Positions 7,855 through 15,456 are shown, counted from the stretch's first letter. The stretch is DNA of 27,491 nucleotides from Stenotrophomonas_A sp002429615 (GCA_031987425.1 DALZZL010000037.1:1-27491), one strand, 5' to 3'. The notes: generated by a model not told the origin, from the sequence alone. Numbers and translations: made by a program.

Positions 7855-8367
7855 TCACAGGCAGCCCTCGATGTAGCGGATCGCATCCGCGGTTCCAGAG
7901 TAGAAGCGTGTCACCACGCTTCCATCGGTTTCAAAACGAATCCCCGTGGCGCGGTCCGGGGAAAGCAGCGTGAGATAGTGCCCATCCGGCTCGTCATAGG
8001 CGTGGGGTGTCTGGACAATTCTTGCCCCGTAGATGCGCTTCACATCAGTCTCAAGCGTCCCCACTCCCACGCCAGACAGGGTGAGAATGCCCGGCCCGAA
8101 GACATCGATGCGCGCCAGCCGACCCTCCAGCATCATCAGGCCAACTCCCGCGGGAAGGCCGTGCCCGAGGGCGTAGTAGCACCCTTCTTCTTCCGCGACC
8201 GGGTCCGCGTGGACAAGCGGCGCACCCAGTGCACGGGCCAACGCCTTTTCGCTCATGCCGATTCGTGCCTTGTCGATCGAGGTGAACGAAAGCCGTGGCG
8301 GCGTTTTCGCCGCGAGGGATCCGGACAGCAGCGAGCACAGCACCAACAGGTACGCGAACCGCCCCAT
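7855..8367 (-). CDS. Secreted protein with two SmpA/OmlA-like repeats, function unknown
   Basis: A 170-residue protein with a signal peptide (hydrophobic residues 5-17, cleavage probably after SLA-A). The mature part seems to hold two related halves. The first has IGMSEKALARALGAP, closely matching the 'GM(T/S)..EV...LG.P' helix-turn of the SmpA/OmlA (BamE-like) fold. The second has VGVGTLETDVKRIYGARI in the equivalent place, followed by the strand-rich HYLTLLSPDRATGIRFETDG. There is no lipobox, so it is probably free in the periplasm. Two Cys (GCYYAL and the near-terminal EGCL) could form a disulfide. The fold assignment rests on motif resemblance only; no function can be given. Confidence 0.72.
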   Translation of the reverse strand: MGRFAYLLVLCSLLSGSLAAKTPPRLSFTSIDKARIGMSEKALARALGAPLVHADPVAEEEGCYYALGHGLPAGVGLMMLEGRLARIDVFGPGILTLSGVGVGTLETDVKRIYGARIVQTPHAYDEPDGHYLTLLSPDRATGIRFETDGSVVTRFYSGTADAIRYIEGCL

Positions 8368-8463
8368 CCTTCCGCCCCCATGCCCGGACCCGAATCAAGA
8401 TTGGCATATCCGTGAACGGATGCAAGAAGGCCGGAAACCGCCCGCGCCAGTGCCTGGCCTGGC

Positions 8464-9582
8464 CTACCCTCGCCGCCCCTGCCACCGCGCTCGAAGCCAT
8501 GCCCGCACGGGCTCATCGAAGTACCGGGACGCCAGCCACGCAAAGGCAACCATCAACGCGAAGAAGCCAAACGCAGCCGGCACCAGCACCTGTGCCGGCG
8601 CCCTGGCGGTCAGTGCCAGGTTGAGGAACAGGTAGGCGAACGGGAAGTGCGTGATGTAGATCGGATAGGAAATCCGTCCACTCCACTGGCAGAGGCGATG
8701 CCGCCAACCGCCCGCTTCCGAACCGATGCCCAGCACGAGGATCATGGGGAACAGCAGCGCCACGCAGACGAAGTCGTAGACGGCGTCAAGCTTCACTCCA
8801 TGCCAGGCGGGCAGCGACGGAAACGCGAACAGCACCGTCATGACCACCGAAAGCGGCAGAAACCCCAACCTGCCGCGCGGCAGCCGATGCCGCAGACGGT
8901 AGATCAGCAGGCCGCTGACGAACGGATAGAGCAGCCGCACCGGCGCACCCCACAGGTTGTTCCAGCCATAGCCGATGTCCAGCGAGCCGGCGTGCAGCGC
9001 GCCGGCCAGCAGTGCGAGCAGTCCCAATCCGGCGAGCACGGCCAGCGCGCGCACCGACATCCTTCGCAGCACCAGCGCGTAGGCGATGTTGGCGATGTAC
9101 TCCTGCAGCAGCGTCCACGAGGGACCGTTGAGCGGATGGGTATCTTCCCAGCGGTTCTCCAGCATCGGCGATGGCAGCACCCACAGTGCCAGCACGAACG
9201 CGATCATCACCACGCCCAGGGCGCTGGACTGTGCGCTACCTGCGAATGGATCGAACAGGTAGCTCAGCAAACCCAGCACCGCGCCCAGCACCAGCATGGG
9301 ATGCAGGCGGATCAAGCGGCTGACCAGGAACGCCCGCGTCGTCATCGCAGGCCAGCGATCGTCGTAGGCATAACCGATGACAAAACCGGACAGCGCGAAG
9401 AAGAAGTCCACCGCCAGGTAGGCATGCGGAATCAGCAGCTTGTCGTGCGCGAATGCCACGGTGATCCCCTGTATGTGGAAGATCACCACCAGCAGAGCGG
9501 CCGTGCCACGCAGGCCGTCGAGTACGTCGAAATGCACCTTTCCGTTCGAGGTGCGTGCATCCGCCAGGATCGTTTCCACCAT
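8464..9582 (-). CDS. Acyltransferase 3 family membrane protein (OafA/YrhL type)
   Basis: A 372-residue polytopic protein. The signature of the family is near the N terminus: LDGLRGTAALLVVIFHIQG, with the conserved Arg and the catalytic-type His, followed by FFFALSGFVIGYAY and the RLIRLHP loop that members use to bind substrate. About ten membrane segments follow, and the C-terminal SGRISYPIYITHFP and YFDEPVRAWLR match the family end. These enzymes move acetyl or other acyl groups from the cytoplasm to sugars or other targets at the envelope, such as LPS O-antigen, exopolysaccharide or peptidoglycan. The substrate here is unknown, as no glycan genes adjoin it. GGGGA lies 5 bases before the ATG at 9582. 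Confidence 0.92.
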   Translation of the reverse strand: MVETILADARTSNGKVHFDVLDGLRGTAALLVVIFHIQGITVAFAHDKLLIPHAYLAVDFFFALSGFVIGYAYDDRWPAMTTRAFLVSRLIRLHPMLVLGAVLGLLSYLFDPFAGSAQSSALGVVMIAFVLALWVLPSPMLENRWEDTHPLNGPSWTLLQEYIANIAYALVLRRMSVRALAVLAGLGLLALLAGALHAGSLDIGYGWNNLWGAPVRLLYPFVSGLLIYRLRHRLPRGRLGFLPLSVVMTVLFAFPSLPAWHGVKLDAVYDFVCVALLFPMILVLGIGSEAGGWRHRLCQWSGRISYPIYITHFPFAYLFLNLALTARAPAQVLVPAAFGFFALMVAFAWLASRYFDEPVRAWLRARWQGRRG

Positions 9583-9678
9583 CGTGTCCCCAGTGAGTCA
9601 TCGCCACCGGTCCAGCAGCGGCGGCGCGACGTTAGGGAGGTTTATGGCTAAACACAACGCACCGGAGCCATGTGGCGA

Positions 9679-10158
9679 CTACTTCGGCCTGGGCTTCGCG
9701 TACCACAGCGCGTTGACGATCACCCAGCGTCCGTCGAAATTCCCCATGTGAAAGAAGTCCACGAACCACGGCGTCTCCGCGCGCACCGCCGCCACGTTGC
9801 CGGCCACGTCCAGCACGACACACGACCGGTCCCACTTTTCCTTCGGCGTCTTCAGCGCGCCCTGCCGCGTCAGCTCCACCAGTTCTTCCTTGCTCATGCG
9901 GCGCAGGCCCAGCCGTTCGTCCGGGGTGTCCCCCAATACGCGGCGCTTGGCCAGGTCAGGATGCAACGCGCGCGCGACGCGTGCGGGATCCCCTTCCAAC
10001 TGTCCGTCGACGTAGTCAAAGCACGTCGCCTCGACCGCCGCGCGCGTGGCCGCATCGATCTCGGCCGACCCGGGCGCGGGGGCTGCGGAAGCGGAAGCGG
10101 AGGCGGAGGCGGAGGCGGAGGCGGATGCAACAACGAATACCAGGCCCATCATGGACAT
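9679..10158 (-). CDS. Secreted NTF2-like (SnoaL/lumazine-binding type) protein with Ala-Ser repeat leader
   Basis: A 159-residue protein. After a short hydrophobic start (GLVFVV) come about eight Ala-Ser pairs, encoded by the hexamer repeat at 10085-10126, and then a domain of about 125 residues. That domain shows the order seen in NTF2-like 'putative lumazine-binding' proteins: a helix DYVDGQLEGDPARVARALHP, then LAKRRVL, LVELTRQ, strands SCVVLDVAGNVAAVRAET, then FFHMGNFDGRWVIVNALWY at the end. This small cone-shaped fold binds or converts small molecules; no active-site assignment is possible. The signal peptide is odd: no positive charge near the start and a short core prolonged by Ala-Ser. 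GGGAG lies 8 bases before the ATG at 10158. Alternative Mets at codons 3 and 4 would change little. Confidence 0.78.
   Translation of the reverse strand: MSMMGLVFVVASASASASASASASAAPAPGSAEIDAATRAAVEATCFDYVDGQLEGDPARVARALHPDLAKRRVLGDTPDERLGLRRMSKEELVELTRQGALKTPKEKWDRSCVVLDVAGNVAAVRAETPWFVDFFHMGNFDGRWVIVNALWYAKPRPK
10085..10126 (+). repeat. Hexanucleotide tandem repeat (GCGGAR)7 inside a coding region
   Basis: Seven consecutive 6-base units starting gcgga follow each other: two gcggaa, four gcggag and one gcggat. On the minus strand they encode alternating Ser and Ala in the leader of the NTF2-like protein. Because the unit is a multiple of three, gain or loss of copies would lengthen or shorten the leader without a frameshift. 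Confidence 0.9.
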
Positions 10159-10311
10159 CGAAGAACTCCCGTCGGGGGCAAGACATGCCGTCTCGGCGAC
10201 GGACGTTATCAGACGTCGGACCCGTCATCGCGAACCGACCTCTGTCGATTCGCCGCGCTCGCATCCGTCGTCCCCATGAGCCGCCCACCCCGGACGGGCC
10301 AGGAGCACGCC

Positions 10312-10740
10312 ATGCGCGTCATGGTCTTCGCAAAATCCACCGAATCGATGCAGGACGGCACGCCCCCGACGCCGGAAGCCTTCGCCGCGATGGACCGGTT
10401 CACCGAGGAACTGGTGCAGGCCGGCATCTTCGTCGCCGCGGCCGGCCTGAAGAACGGTCCGCAGGCCAAGCGCCTCACCTTCGAAGGCGGCCACTGCAGC
10501 GTCGCCGATGGTCCGTTCGCCGAGACACGCGAGCTGGTGGCCGGCTTCTCGATCTGGCAGGTCAAGGACATCGAGGAAGCCCTTGCCTGGGCCAGGCGCT
10601 CGCCGCAACCCTTCCCGGGCCGCAGCGAGCTGGAAATCCGCCCGTTCTATGAAGCCGAGGACCTGGCCGAGTTCCTCAGCCCCGAAGAACTCGCCGCGCC
10701 GCCGCATGCCGGGTCGCGCGGAAAGCTCGGGGTGGCCTGA
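10312..10740 (+). CDS. YCII-related (DGPF domain) protein
   Basis: A 142-residue cytoplasmic protein of the YCII-related/DGPF group. It opens MRVMVFAKSTES, has a helix AFAAMDRFTEELVQAG, and carries the naming motif as VADGPFAETRELVAGF with FSIWQVKDIEEALAWA after it and LEIRPFYEAEDL near the end. The fold is a ferredoxin-like barrel. The family often lies next to ECF sigma factors, but none is here, and its biochemical role is largely unknown. The ATG at 10312 is chosen because AGGAG lies 7 bases upstream; an in-frame ATG at 10276 would add 12 residues without such a site. It is divergent from the NTF2-like gene and convergent with the next one, 6 bases away. Confidence 0.9.
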   Translation: MRVMVFAKSTESMQDGTPPTPEAFAAMDRFTEELVQAGIFVAAAGLKNGPQAKRLTFEGGHCSVADGPFAETRELVAGFSIWQVKDIEEALAWARRSPQPFPGRSELEIRPFYEAEDLAEFLSPEELAAPPHAGSRGKLGVA

Positions 10741-10746
10741 GGCCGC

Positions 10747-11346
10747 TCAGGGCGACGGGCGGATGCTCAGCGCGACCGCTTCGGTGTAGGAGATCCGCAG
10801 CAGGTCGCCCTTCTTCACGTTGGGGAGCTTGGCCCGCAGGTCCTCGCGTTCCACCGCGATGAGCTGGGTGTTGCCGCGCGGCCCCTTGAGCGCGATGGTG
10901 TTGGCCACCGGATCCACCGCCACCACCTCGGTAGTGACGCTGACCGTGCGCGACAACGATCCCCCCGGCCGCCCGCCCGCCGGCGCGACCGTCCCGCCCT
11001 GCGCCGAGGTCACGCCCACCTGCCCGCTGCCCGCCGGCTGCAGTTCGAGGGCGATGGCCTCCTCGTAGTCCAGCGCCACCTTGTCGCCCACCTTGAGCTG
11101 GTCGAAGTTGCGCACGGCAGGGCTGGCGATGAAATCCAGACTCGCCCCGTCGTTGCCGCTGATCGTCAGCGCCCGGCTGGCCTTGTCCACCGCGGTGATG
11201 GTGCCCTGCAGGGTGACCTGCGAGGTGCCCGCGGTATACGGGCCGGCCGGCGCGGGCGGCGCCTGCGAGGAAGTCGGCGTGCTGCTGCATCCGGCCGCCA
11301 GCGCGACGACCAGGGCCAGGGACGATGACGGGAAAAGTGTGCGCAT
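10747..11346 (-). CDS. Lipoprotein of unknown function with two OB-like halves
   Basis: A 199-residue protein. The lipobox LAAGC puts the lipidated Cys near residue 20, followed by a Ser/Thr/Pro/Ala linker. The mature part appears to be two similar halves. Half one reads VTLQGTITAVDKASRALTIS, then FDQLKVGDKVALDYEEAIAL; half two reads VTTEVVAVDPVANTIALKG, then LPNVKKGDLLRISYTEAVAL. This 'G.I..VD...RTLTV... ....L..GD.V...Y.EA.A' pattern is known from several proteobacterial periplasmic proteins of unknown function and suggests small beta barrels. A Gly/Pro-rich spacer joins the halves. The ATG at 11346 has GGAG 7-8 bases upstream. The longer open frame upstream is not coding in my view. Confidence 0.78.
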   Translation of the reverse strand: MRTLFPSSSLALVVALAAGCSSTPTSSQAPPAPAGPYTAGTSQVTLQGTITAVDKASRALTISGNDGASLDFIASPAVRNFDQLKVGDKVALDYEEAIALELQPAGSGQVGVTSAQGGTVAPAGGRPGGSLSRTVSVTTEVVAVDPVANTIALKGPRGNTQLIAVEREDLRAKLPNVKKGDLLRISYTEAVALSIRPSP

Positions 11347-11476
11347 GGCGATCTCCAGACGACCAGGACGGTCTACAGGCACCATTGCAGCAACTGCCCA
11401 GCGCCGACGCGTCGGCGCAACTACTGGGAAAGCCTCAGAAAATATACTGGCCGCAGGCGTCCGCACGCGCGGCCAT

Positions 11477-11875
11477 TCAGCCTTGCGCATCCTCCAGGAA
11501 ACGCGCCAGCGCGGCCCGCACCCTGGGCGTCATCCGCACGCCGTGCCCGTTCATGCCCTGGCGCACCTCGTACAGCAGCGCCGCCTCACCTTCGGTGAGC
11601 CGCTCGCAGGCGTACATCTGGTCGCAGATGCGCAGCAGTTCCGGCATGTATTCCCCCATCGCCAGCCGGAAGAATTCGACTTCATCCACCTCCAGCGCAC
11701 GCGCCATCTGCGGGATGCGCGCCAGCGGCATCTTGGTCTGCCCCTGCTTGATCATCGACAACACGCTGGACCGGGGAAAACCGGCTTCAGCGGAGATCTC
11801 CAGCTGGGTCTTGCTGCTTCTTTCGATGGCCGCCGCGATGAAGGCAGCGACCTTGCTTGTGCCGTTTTCGGACAT
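11477..11875 (-). CDS. XRE/Cro-CI-type transcriptional regulator
   Basis: A 132-residue DNA-binding protein. The N-terminal helix-turn-helix is formed by VAAFIAAAIERSSKTQLEIS, AEAGFPRSSVLSMIKQG and the following 'LARIPQMARALEVDEVEFFRL', which matches the five-helix XRE fold with recognition helix near residues 32-42. The C-terminal 55 residues (LLRICDQMYACERLTEGEAA onwards) are helical and could serve in dimerisation. The start at 11875 is the Met just before the HTH (MSENGT); a weak GGGGAA precedes it. A TATAGT at 11909-11904 on the minus strand is a fair -10 box, with no good -35. The gene is divergent from the small unknown gene at 12005, which it may control. Confidence 0.82.
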   Translation of the reverse strand: MSENGTSKVAAFIAAAIERSSKTQLEISAEAGFPRSSVLSMIKQGQTKMPLARIPQMARALEVDEVEFFRLAMGEYMPELLRICDQMYACERLTEGEAALLYEVRQGMNGHGVRMTPRVRAALARFLEDAQG

Positions 11876-12004
11876 CGATTCCCCGCGTACAGCGCCCCCG
11901 AAAACTATACCATCGACGCACGTCACAACATGTGCCACGGCGCTTGATGCCCACCGGTGGCTGATGCACCATGCCGCGGCACCATTGTTAGCGCTCTCAA
12001 TCCC

Positions 12005-12301
12005 ATGGCCCCACCCGATCCCCTCTCCACCAACATCCTGGGCGACTTCGCCCGTGCGCACGGCTTCACCCATGGCGAGGAAGTCAGCTGGCTGACCGCC
12101 GTGGCGCTGCTGGAAGACCTGCGCATCGACCGCCATGTCGACCTGGGGGAGCGCGAGAGCTATCTGGGCCAGCACCCCCAGCTCGGGACGATCGCGCTGT
12201 TGATGTCCAGCATCTCGGCCTGCTGGGTGTTCGCCTATGAGGAGCTAGGCCCGCGCCTGCAGCCCTACCGGGACGCGGCGGATGAGCGTTTTAAGCAGTG
12301 A
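12005..12301 (+). CDS. Small conserved-looking protein of unknown function
   Basis: A 98-residue, acidic, soluble protein that I do not recognise. It has helical stretches (EEVSWLTAVALLEDLRID and LGTIALLMSSISACWVFAYEELG) and ends in a polar tail. There is no signal peptide or known motif. The upstream ATG-less extension of the frame is ignored; the ATG at 12005 lies in a context without a strong ribosome binding site. The 129-base gap to the divergent XRE regulator should hold both promoters. Regulator plus small divergent partner could be a control circuit, but toxin-antitoxin function is not supported by any motif. Confidence 0.55.
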   Translation: MAPPDPLSTNILGDFARAHGFTHGEEVSWLTAVALLEDLRIDRHVDLGERESYLGQHPQLGTIALLMSSISACWVFAYEELGPRLQPYRDAADERFKQ

Positions 12302-12309
12302 TGGATTTA

Positions 12310-12346
12310 TCAGTCAGTGCTGAATAAAATTTCAGTCAGCGCTGAA
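12310..12346 (+). promoter_or_regulatory. Paired palindromic operator-like repeat
   Basis: The 15-base sequence TCAGTCAGTGCTGAA (12310-12324) recurs as TCAGTCAGCGCTGAA (12332-12346), one mismatch apart, with a period of 22 bases or two helical turns. Each copy ends in the palindrome TCAGNGCTGA; in the second copy TCAGCGCTGA is perfect. Between them lies TAAAAT, a possible -10 box. The arrangement resembles two repressor sites on one face of the helix, just before the small gene at 12360. The binding protein is unknown. Confidence 0.6.
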
Positions 12347-12359
12347 GCACCGGATATTG

Positions 12360-12617
12360 ATGAAACGCACTTGTGAGTTGTGCCGCAACTTCTGTTCCCA
12401 ATTGCTGGATCTGCGGCTGCGCGAAAGCGACCAGCTGCTCGGAAGGATCGGCCCCTGCTGCCTGCAGAAGGCCGCGCAGCGACTGGACCTGCTGGCCTCC
12501 CGCCACCCCGAGCGCGTGGCTGGCCCGATGTGCATGGCCGAATTCCGCGAACTGACCCGCGCCGTGCGCCCCCGCTCCCACCAGCCGTTCGGCCGCCCCC
12601 GCCGCGAGACCCCCTGA
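12360..12617 (+). CDS. Small Cys-containing protein of unknown function
   Basis: An 85-residue basic protein. It begins MKRTCELCRNFC, a CxxC with a third Cys four positions later, followed by a helix (SQLLDLRLRESDQLLGR), then GPCC and later MC. The number and spacing of Cys suggest a small metal site, though no named family is recognised. The tail is rich in Arg and Pro (RPRSHQPFGRPRRE). The ATG at 12360 directly follows a TTG, and a GGA lies about 5 bases upstream. The paired repeat at 12310-12346 lies immediately before it. It ends 9 bases from the stop of the convergent c-di-GMP gene. Confidence 0.5.
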   Translation: MKRTCELCRNFCSQLLDLRLRESDQLLGRIGPCCLQKAAQRLDLLASRHPERVAGPMCMAEFRELTRAVRPRSHQPFGRPRRETP

Positions 12618-12630
12618 GCCCCGGGCTCAG
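12614..12630. terminator. Possible bidirectional hairpin between convergent genes
   Basis: A perfect inverted repeat ctgagcc-ccg-ggctcag covers the stop codons of both converging genes. There is no T tract on either side, so termination is only inferred from position. Confidence 0.35.
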
Positions 12631-14708
12631 CCCACCGCCTGCAGCGGCGCCTCGTCCGTGGGCGTGCGCGCGATCCGCTCCGCTTCCATCGGCCGGCCCA
12701 GCAGGTAGCCCTGATAGATGTCGCAACCCAGCCGGCGCAGGTGTTCGCGCTGGCCGGCGGTCTCCACGCCTTCGGCGACGACACGCAGATTGAGGGTCTT
12801 CCCCAGCGCGACGATGGAAGCCACGATCGCCGCATCCTCCGGGTTCGACTCCAGGTCGCGGATGAAGGCCCGATCGATCTTGAGCTCGCTCGCGGGCAGG
12901 CGCTTGAGGTACAGCAGGCTGGAGTAGCCGGTGCCGAAGTCGTCGATGGCGATATGCACGCCCATCAGGGTCAGCTGGTCGAGGATGTCCAGGCTGGTCT
13001 CGGCATCGCGCATCGCCGTGGTCTCGGTGATCTCCAGCGTCAGGCAGGAAGGATCCAGGCGATGGCGCGCCAGCACGTCTCGCACCATCGTCACCAGTGT
13101 CGGCGAGGAAAACTGCAGCGGCGACAGGTTGACCGCGACGCTGGGCACGCCCCGGCCGCCATCCTGCCAGGCACGCATCTGCCGGCACGCCTCCTCCAGC
13201 ACCCACTCCCCGAGCGCGATGATCAGCCCGCTGCGCTCGGCCAGCGGAATGAACGCCGCCGGCGACAGCAGGCCAAGCTCCGGATGCTGCCAGCGCAGCA
13301 GCGCCTCCACACCCGCCAGGCGGTAGTCCGGCGCGGCGAATTTCGGCTGGTAATGCAGCACCAGTTCGTTGCGGTCGATGGCGCGGCGCAGGTCGTTGAG
13401 CACCTTGAGCTGCTTGTGCGCGCTGACATTCATCGAGGGCGCGAAGAACGTGTAGCCGTTCCGGCCGTTGTCCTTGGTGTGATACATGGCCGCGTCGGCG
13501 TGTGCCATCAGGTCGCGCTCGCGGGTGCCGTCGGACGGATACACCGCGATGCCGATGCTGGCGGTGACCTGGAGTTCGACTCCCTGCACCTGGATCGGCG
13601 ACACCAGCGCATCGATGATGCGCTGGGCAACGACCGCGGCGTCCTCCGGGTCGGTGGTCGGCACGACCAGCACGAACTCATCGCCGCCCAGGCGCGACAG
13701 CGTGTCCTGGCTGCGCAGCAGGGCGCGCACGCGCGTGGCCACCTCGGCCAGCAACGCATCGCCGGCCTGGTGCCCGAAGGCGTCGTTGATGCGCTTGAAG
13801 CCATCCAGGTCGAGGAACATCACCGCGAAGCGCTCCTGCTTGCGCCGCGCCTTCTCGATCGCCTGCTCGATGCGGTCCTGCAGCAGCACGCGGTTGGGCA
13901 GGCGGGTCAGCGGGTCGTGCAGCGCGGCCTGCACCAGTTCCTCGTTGGCCTGCGCCAGCGAGTGCGCCAGGTGATGGGTGCGCAGGTGCATCTGCCGGTC
14001 CAGCACGGAAACGATCAGCGCGATGCCCATGATCGCCACGGTGGTCACCACCACCAGGATGGCCAACCACTCGGCGGGCACGCCGCCGTCCCGCGCCGCG
14101 CCGCACCAGCTGCCTTCGGGGAACTGCGCCGCCGCCATGCCGGTGTAGTGCATGCCGACGATCGCCACGCCCATCACCAGCGCGGCGAGCAGGCGCAGGC
14201 CGTGGCGACGATGGCCGCGGCGCAGCTGGAAGGCGATCCACAGCGCGGCGCCGGAGGCGACGATGGCGATGAGGATCGACAGCGTGAACCACACCGGGTC
14301 GTAGTCGATGCCCGGCATCATCCGCAGCGCGCCCATGCCGGTGTAGTGCATCAGCGCGATGCCGGCGCCCATCAGCACGGCGCCCAGCGACAGCAGCCTG
14401 CGTGGCAGTTCCGGGCGCGACACCAGCCACAGCGCGAAGGCCGAGGACGCGAGCGCGGCGATCATCGAGTACACGGTGATGACCGGGTCGTAGCCCAGCG
14501 GAATCGGCAGGTTGAAGGCGAGCATGCCGACGAAATGCATCGACCACACGCCCAGGCCCATCGCCAGCGTGCCGCCGGCCAACCACCAGCGCGCGGCGGT
14601 GCCCTGCGTGGTGGCCACGCGGCCGGCCATGTCCAGCGCGGTATAGGACGCGAGGATCGCCACCAGCAGGGAAAAGAACACCAGGGTTTCGTTGTAGGTT
14701 CCGGACAT
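12627..14708 (-). CDS. MHYT-GGDEF-EAL cyclic-di-GMP signalling protein
   Basis: A 693-residue protein. Residues 1-240 are a seven-helix MHYT membrane sensor with motifs MHFVGM (57), MHYTGM (120) and MHYTGM (186); this domain is thought to bind a metal and sense a small gas. A GGDEF domain follows with intact GGDEF at 341-345, so diguanylate cyclase activity is possible, and the RxxD inhibitory site RSQD at 332-335. The EAL domain has EALLRW (468), TETT, DDFGTG (589-594), Lys610 and EGVE (646), all needed for phosphodiesterase activity. Both enzymes look complete, so the net direction cannot be told from sequence. The ATG at 14708 is the first Met of the MHYT domain; the ribosome binding site is weak. 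It is divergent from the Roadblock-GTPase genes. Confidence 0.95.
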   Translation of the reverse strand: MSGTYNETLVFFSLLVAILASYTALDMAGRVATTQGTAARWWLAGGTLAMGLGVWSMHFVGMLAFNLPIPLGYDPVITVYSMIAALASSAFALWLVSRPELPRRLLSLGAVLMGAGIALMHYTGMGALRMMPGIDYDPVWFTLSILIAIVASGAALWIAFQLRRGHRRHGLRLLAALVMGVAIVGMHYTGMAAAQFPEGSWCGAARDGGVPAEWLAILVVVTTVAIMGIALIVSVLDRQMHLRTHHLAHSLAQANEELVQAALHDPLTRLPNRVLLQDRIEQAIEKARRKQERFAVMFLDLDGFKRINDAFGHQAGDALLAEVATRVRALLRSQDTLSRLGGDEFVLVVPTTDPEDAAVVAQRIIDALVSPIQVQGVELQVTASIGIAVYPSDGTRERDLMAHADAAMYHTKDNGRNGYTFFAPSMNVSAHKQLKVLNDLRRAIDRNELVLHYQPKFAAPDYRLAGVEALLRWQHPELGLLSPAAFIPLAERSGLIIALGEWVLEEACRQMRAWQDGGRGVPSVAVNLSPLQFSSPTLVTMVRDVLARHRLDPSCLTLEITETTAMRDAETSLDILDQLTLMGVHIAIDDFGTGYSSLLYLKRLPASELKIDRAFIRDLESNPEDAAIVASIVALGKTLNLRVVAEGVETAGQREHLRRLGCDIYQGYLLGRPMEAERIARTPTDEAPLQAVG

Positions 14709-14945
14709 GCGCACGACCGCAGCCCGTGGGGAGGGCTGTCGAGGCGGATATCGGCCGCCCGCAGCGGAACTTGATCCGCCGGGGCGACATGCCCGGTCGT
14801 CAAGATGCCGACATTGTCCCGCCATCGCCGCCAAAGAAACGGCATTCAGCAGTAATTCCGAATTCTCGCCAGCGATGCCTCATACTCGCGCCGTTTTTTC
14901 GCCTCACCGCCAGAAGAGTGAGGGCTATCACAGGGAGTTTGTGTT
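14709..14945. promoter_or_regulatory. Divergent control region between c-di-GMP gene and Roadblock-GTPase genes
   Basis: These 237 bases separate two outward-reading units and must hold both promoters. I found no consensus -35/-10 pair on either strand. GGGAG at 14933-14937 is the ribosome binding site of the first Roadblock gene. The AT-richest part is around 14840-14905 and includes a run of six T. Confidence 0.4.
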
Positions 14946-15380
14946 GTGCAGCGTTCGACTGTCGAAAAAGTAGTCAATGCCATGGGGGACGGCGAACGTC
15001 CCGCGATGGACGTGCCCGCGATCAGTGCCGAGTTCGAGCGTACCGTCGCGCGCACGCCGGGCATCGCGATGCTGCTGCTCGCCACCGCCGATGGTCGCGC
15101 GGTCGCCGATTGGTCCACCCTGCAGGCCGATCCGCGCCGCCTCGCGGCGATGACCAATTCCCTGCTGACCCTCAGCGAGACCGTGGTACGCGAACTCGGC
15201 CTGGCCTCGGCGGACAACGCCACCATCGCCACCCGCCAGGGCAACATGGTGCTGATCCGCCTCGACCACGCCCGCCCGCTGACCTTGGCCGCGATGGGCA
15301 CGCCCGACACCAACACCGGCACGCTGCTGTTCGCCGCGCGTGACTGCGCCGCGCGGCTGACCCAGTTGCTCGGCGCCTGA
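14946..15380 (+). CDS. Roadblock/LC7 domain protein (MglB/CvnB-like)
   Basis: A 144-residue cytoplasmic protein with a Roadblock/LC7 domain from about residue 25. Visible features are the first helix AISAEFERTVARTPGIAMLLLAT with 'DGRAVAD' turn, a second helix RRLAAMTNSLLTLSETVVREL, the strand pair NATIATRQGNMVLIRL, and the final helix DCAARLTQLLG. Such proteins dimerise and act as activators or partners of small GTPases, as MglB does for MglA. The GTG at 14946 is chosen because GGGAG lies 8 bases upstream; an in-frame ATG at 14982 would drop 12 residues and leave the domain intact. It heads a co-directional group that ends with the GTPase. Confidence 0.85.
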   Translation: MQRSTVEKVVNAMGDGERPAMDVPAISAEFERTVARTPGIAMLLLATADGRAVADWSTLQADPRRLAAMTNSLLTLSETVVRELGLASADNATIATRQGNMVLIRLDHARPLTLAAMGTPDTNTGTLLFAARDCAARLTQLLGA

Positions 15381-15402
15381 TCTCTCCGTTTGTCAGCTGC
15401 CT

Positions 15403-15419
15403 CCCGCGATTCGCGCGGG
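15403..15419 (+). other. Hairpin between the two Roadblock genes
   Basis: CCCGCG and CGCGGG (15403-15408, 15414-15419) pair around a 5-base loop in the 76-base gap between the two Roadblock-like genes. No T tract follows. It may protect mRNA ends or weaken downstream expression; this is inference. Confidence 0.35.
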
Positions 15420-15456
15420 CGGGTGGCGCCTCCCTACCCCACAGAAAGGCAGCACA

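Noticed and set aside
11477..12301. Toxin-antitoxin pair
   Set aside because: The genes are divergent, not an overlapping pair, and the small protein shows no toxin motif.
12741..14774. 677-codon plus-strand frame opposite the MHYT-GGDEF-EAL gene
   Set aside because: It mirrors a gene with intact catalytic motifs, and its His/Gln/Arg-rich product shows no domain.
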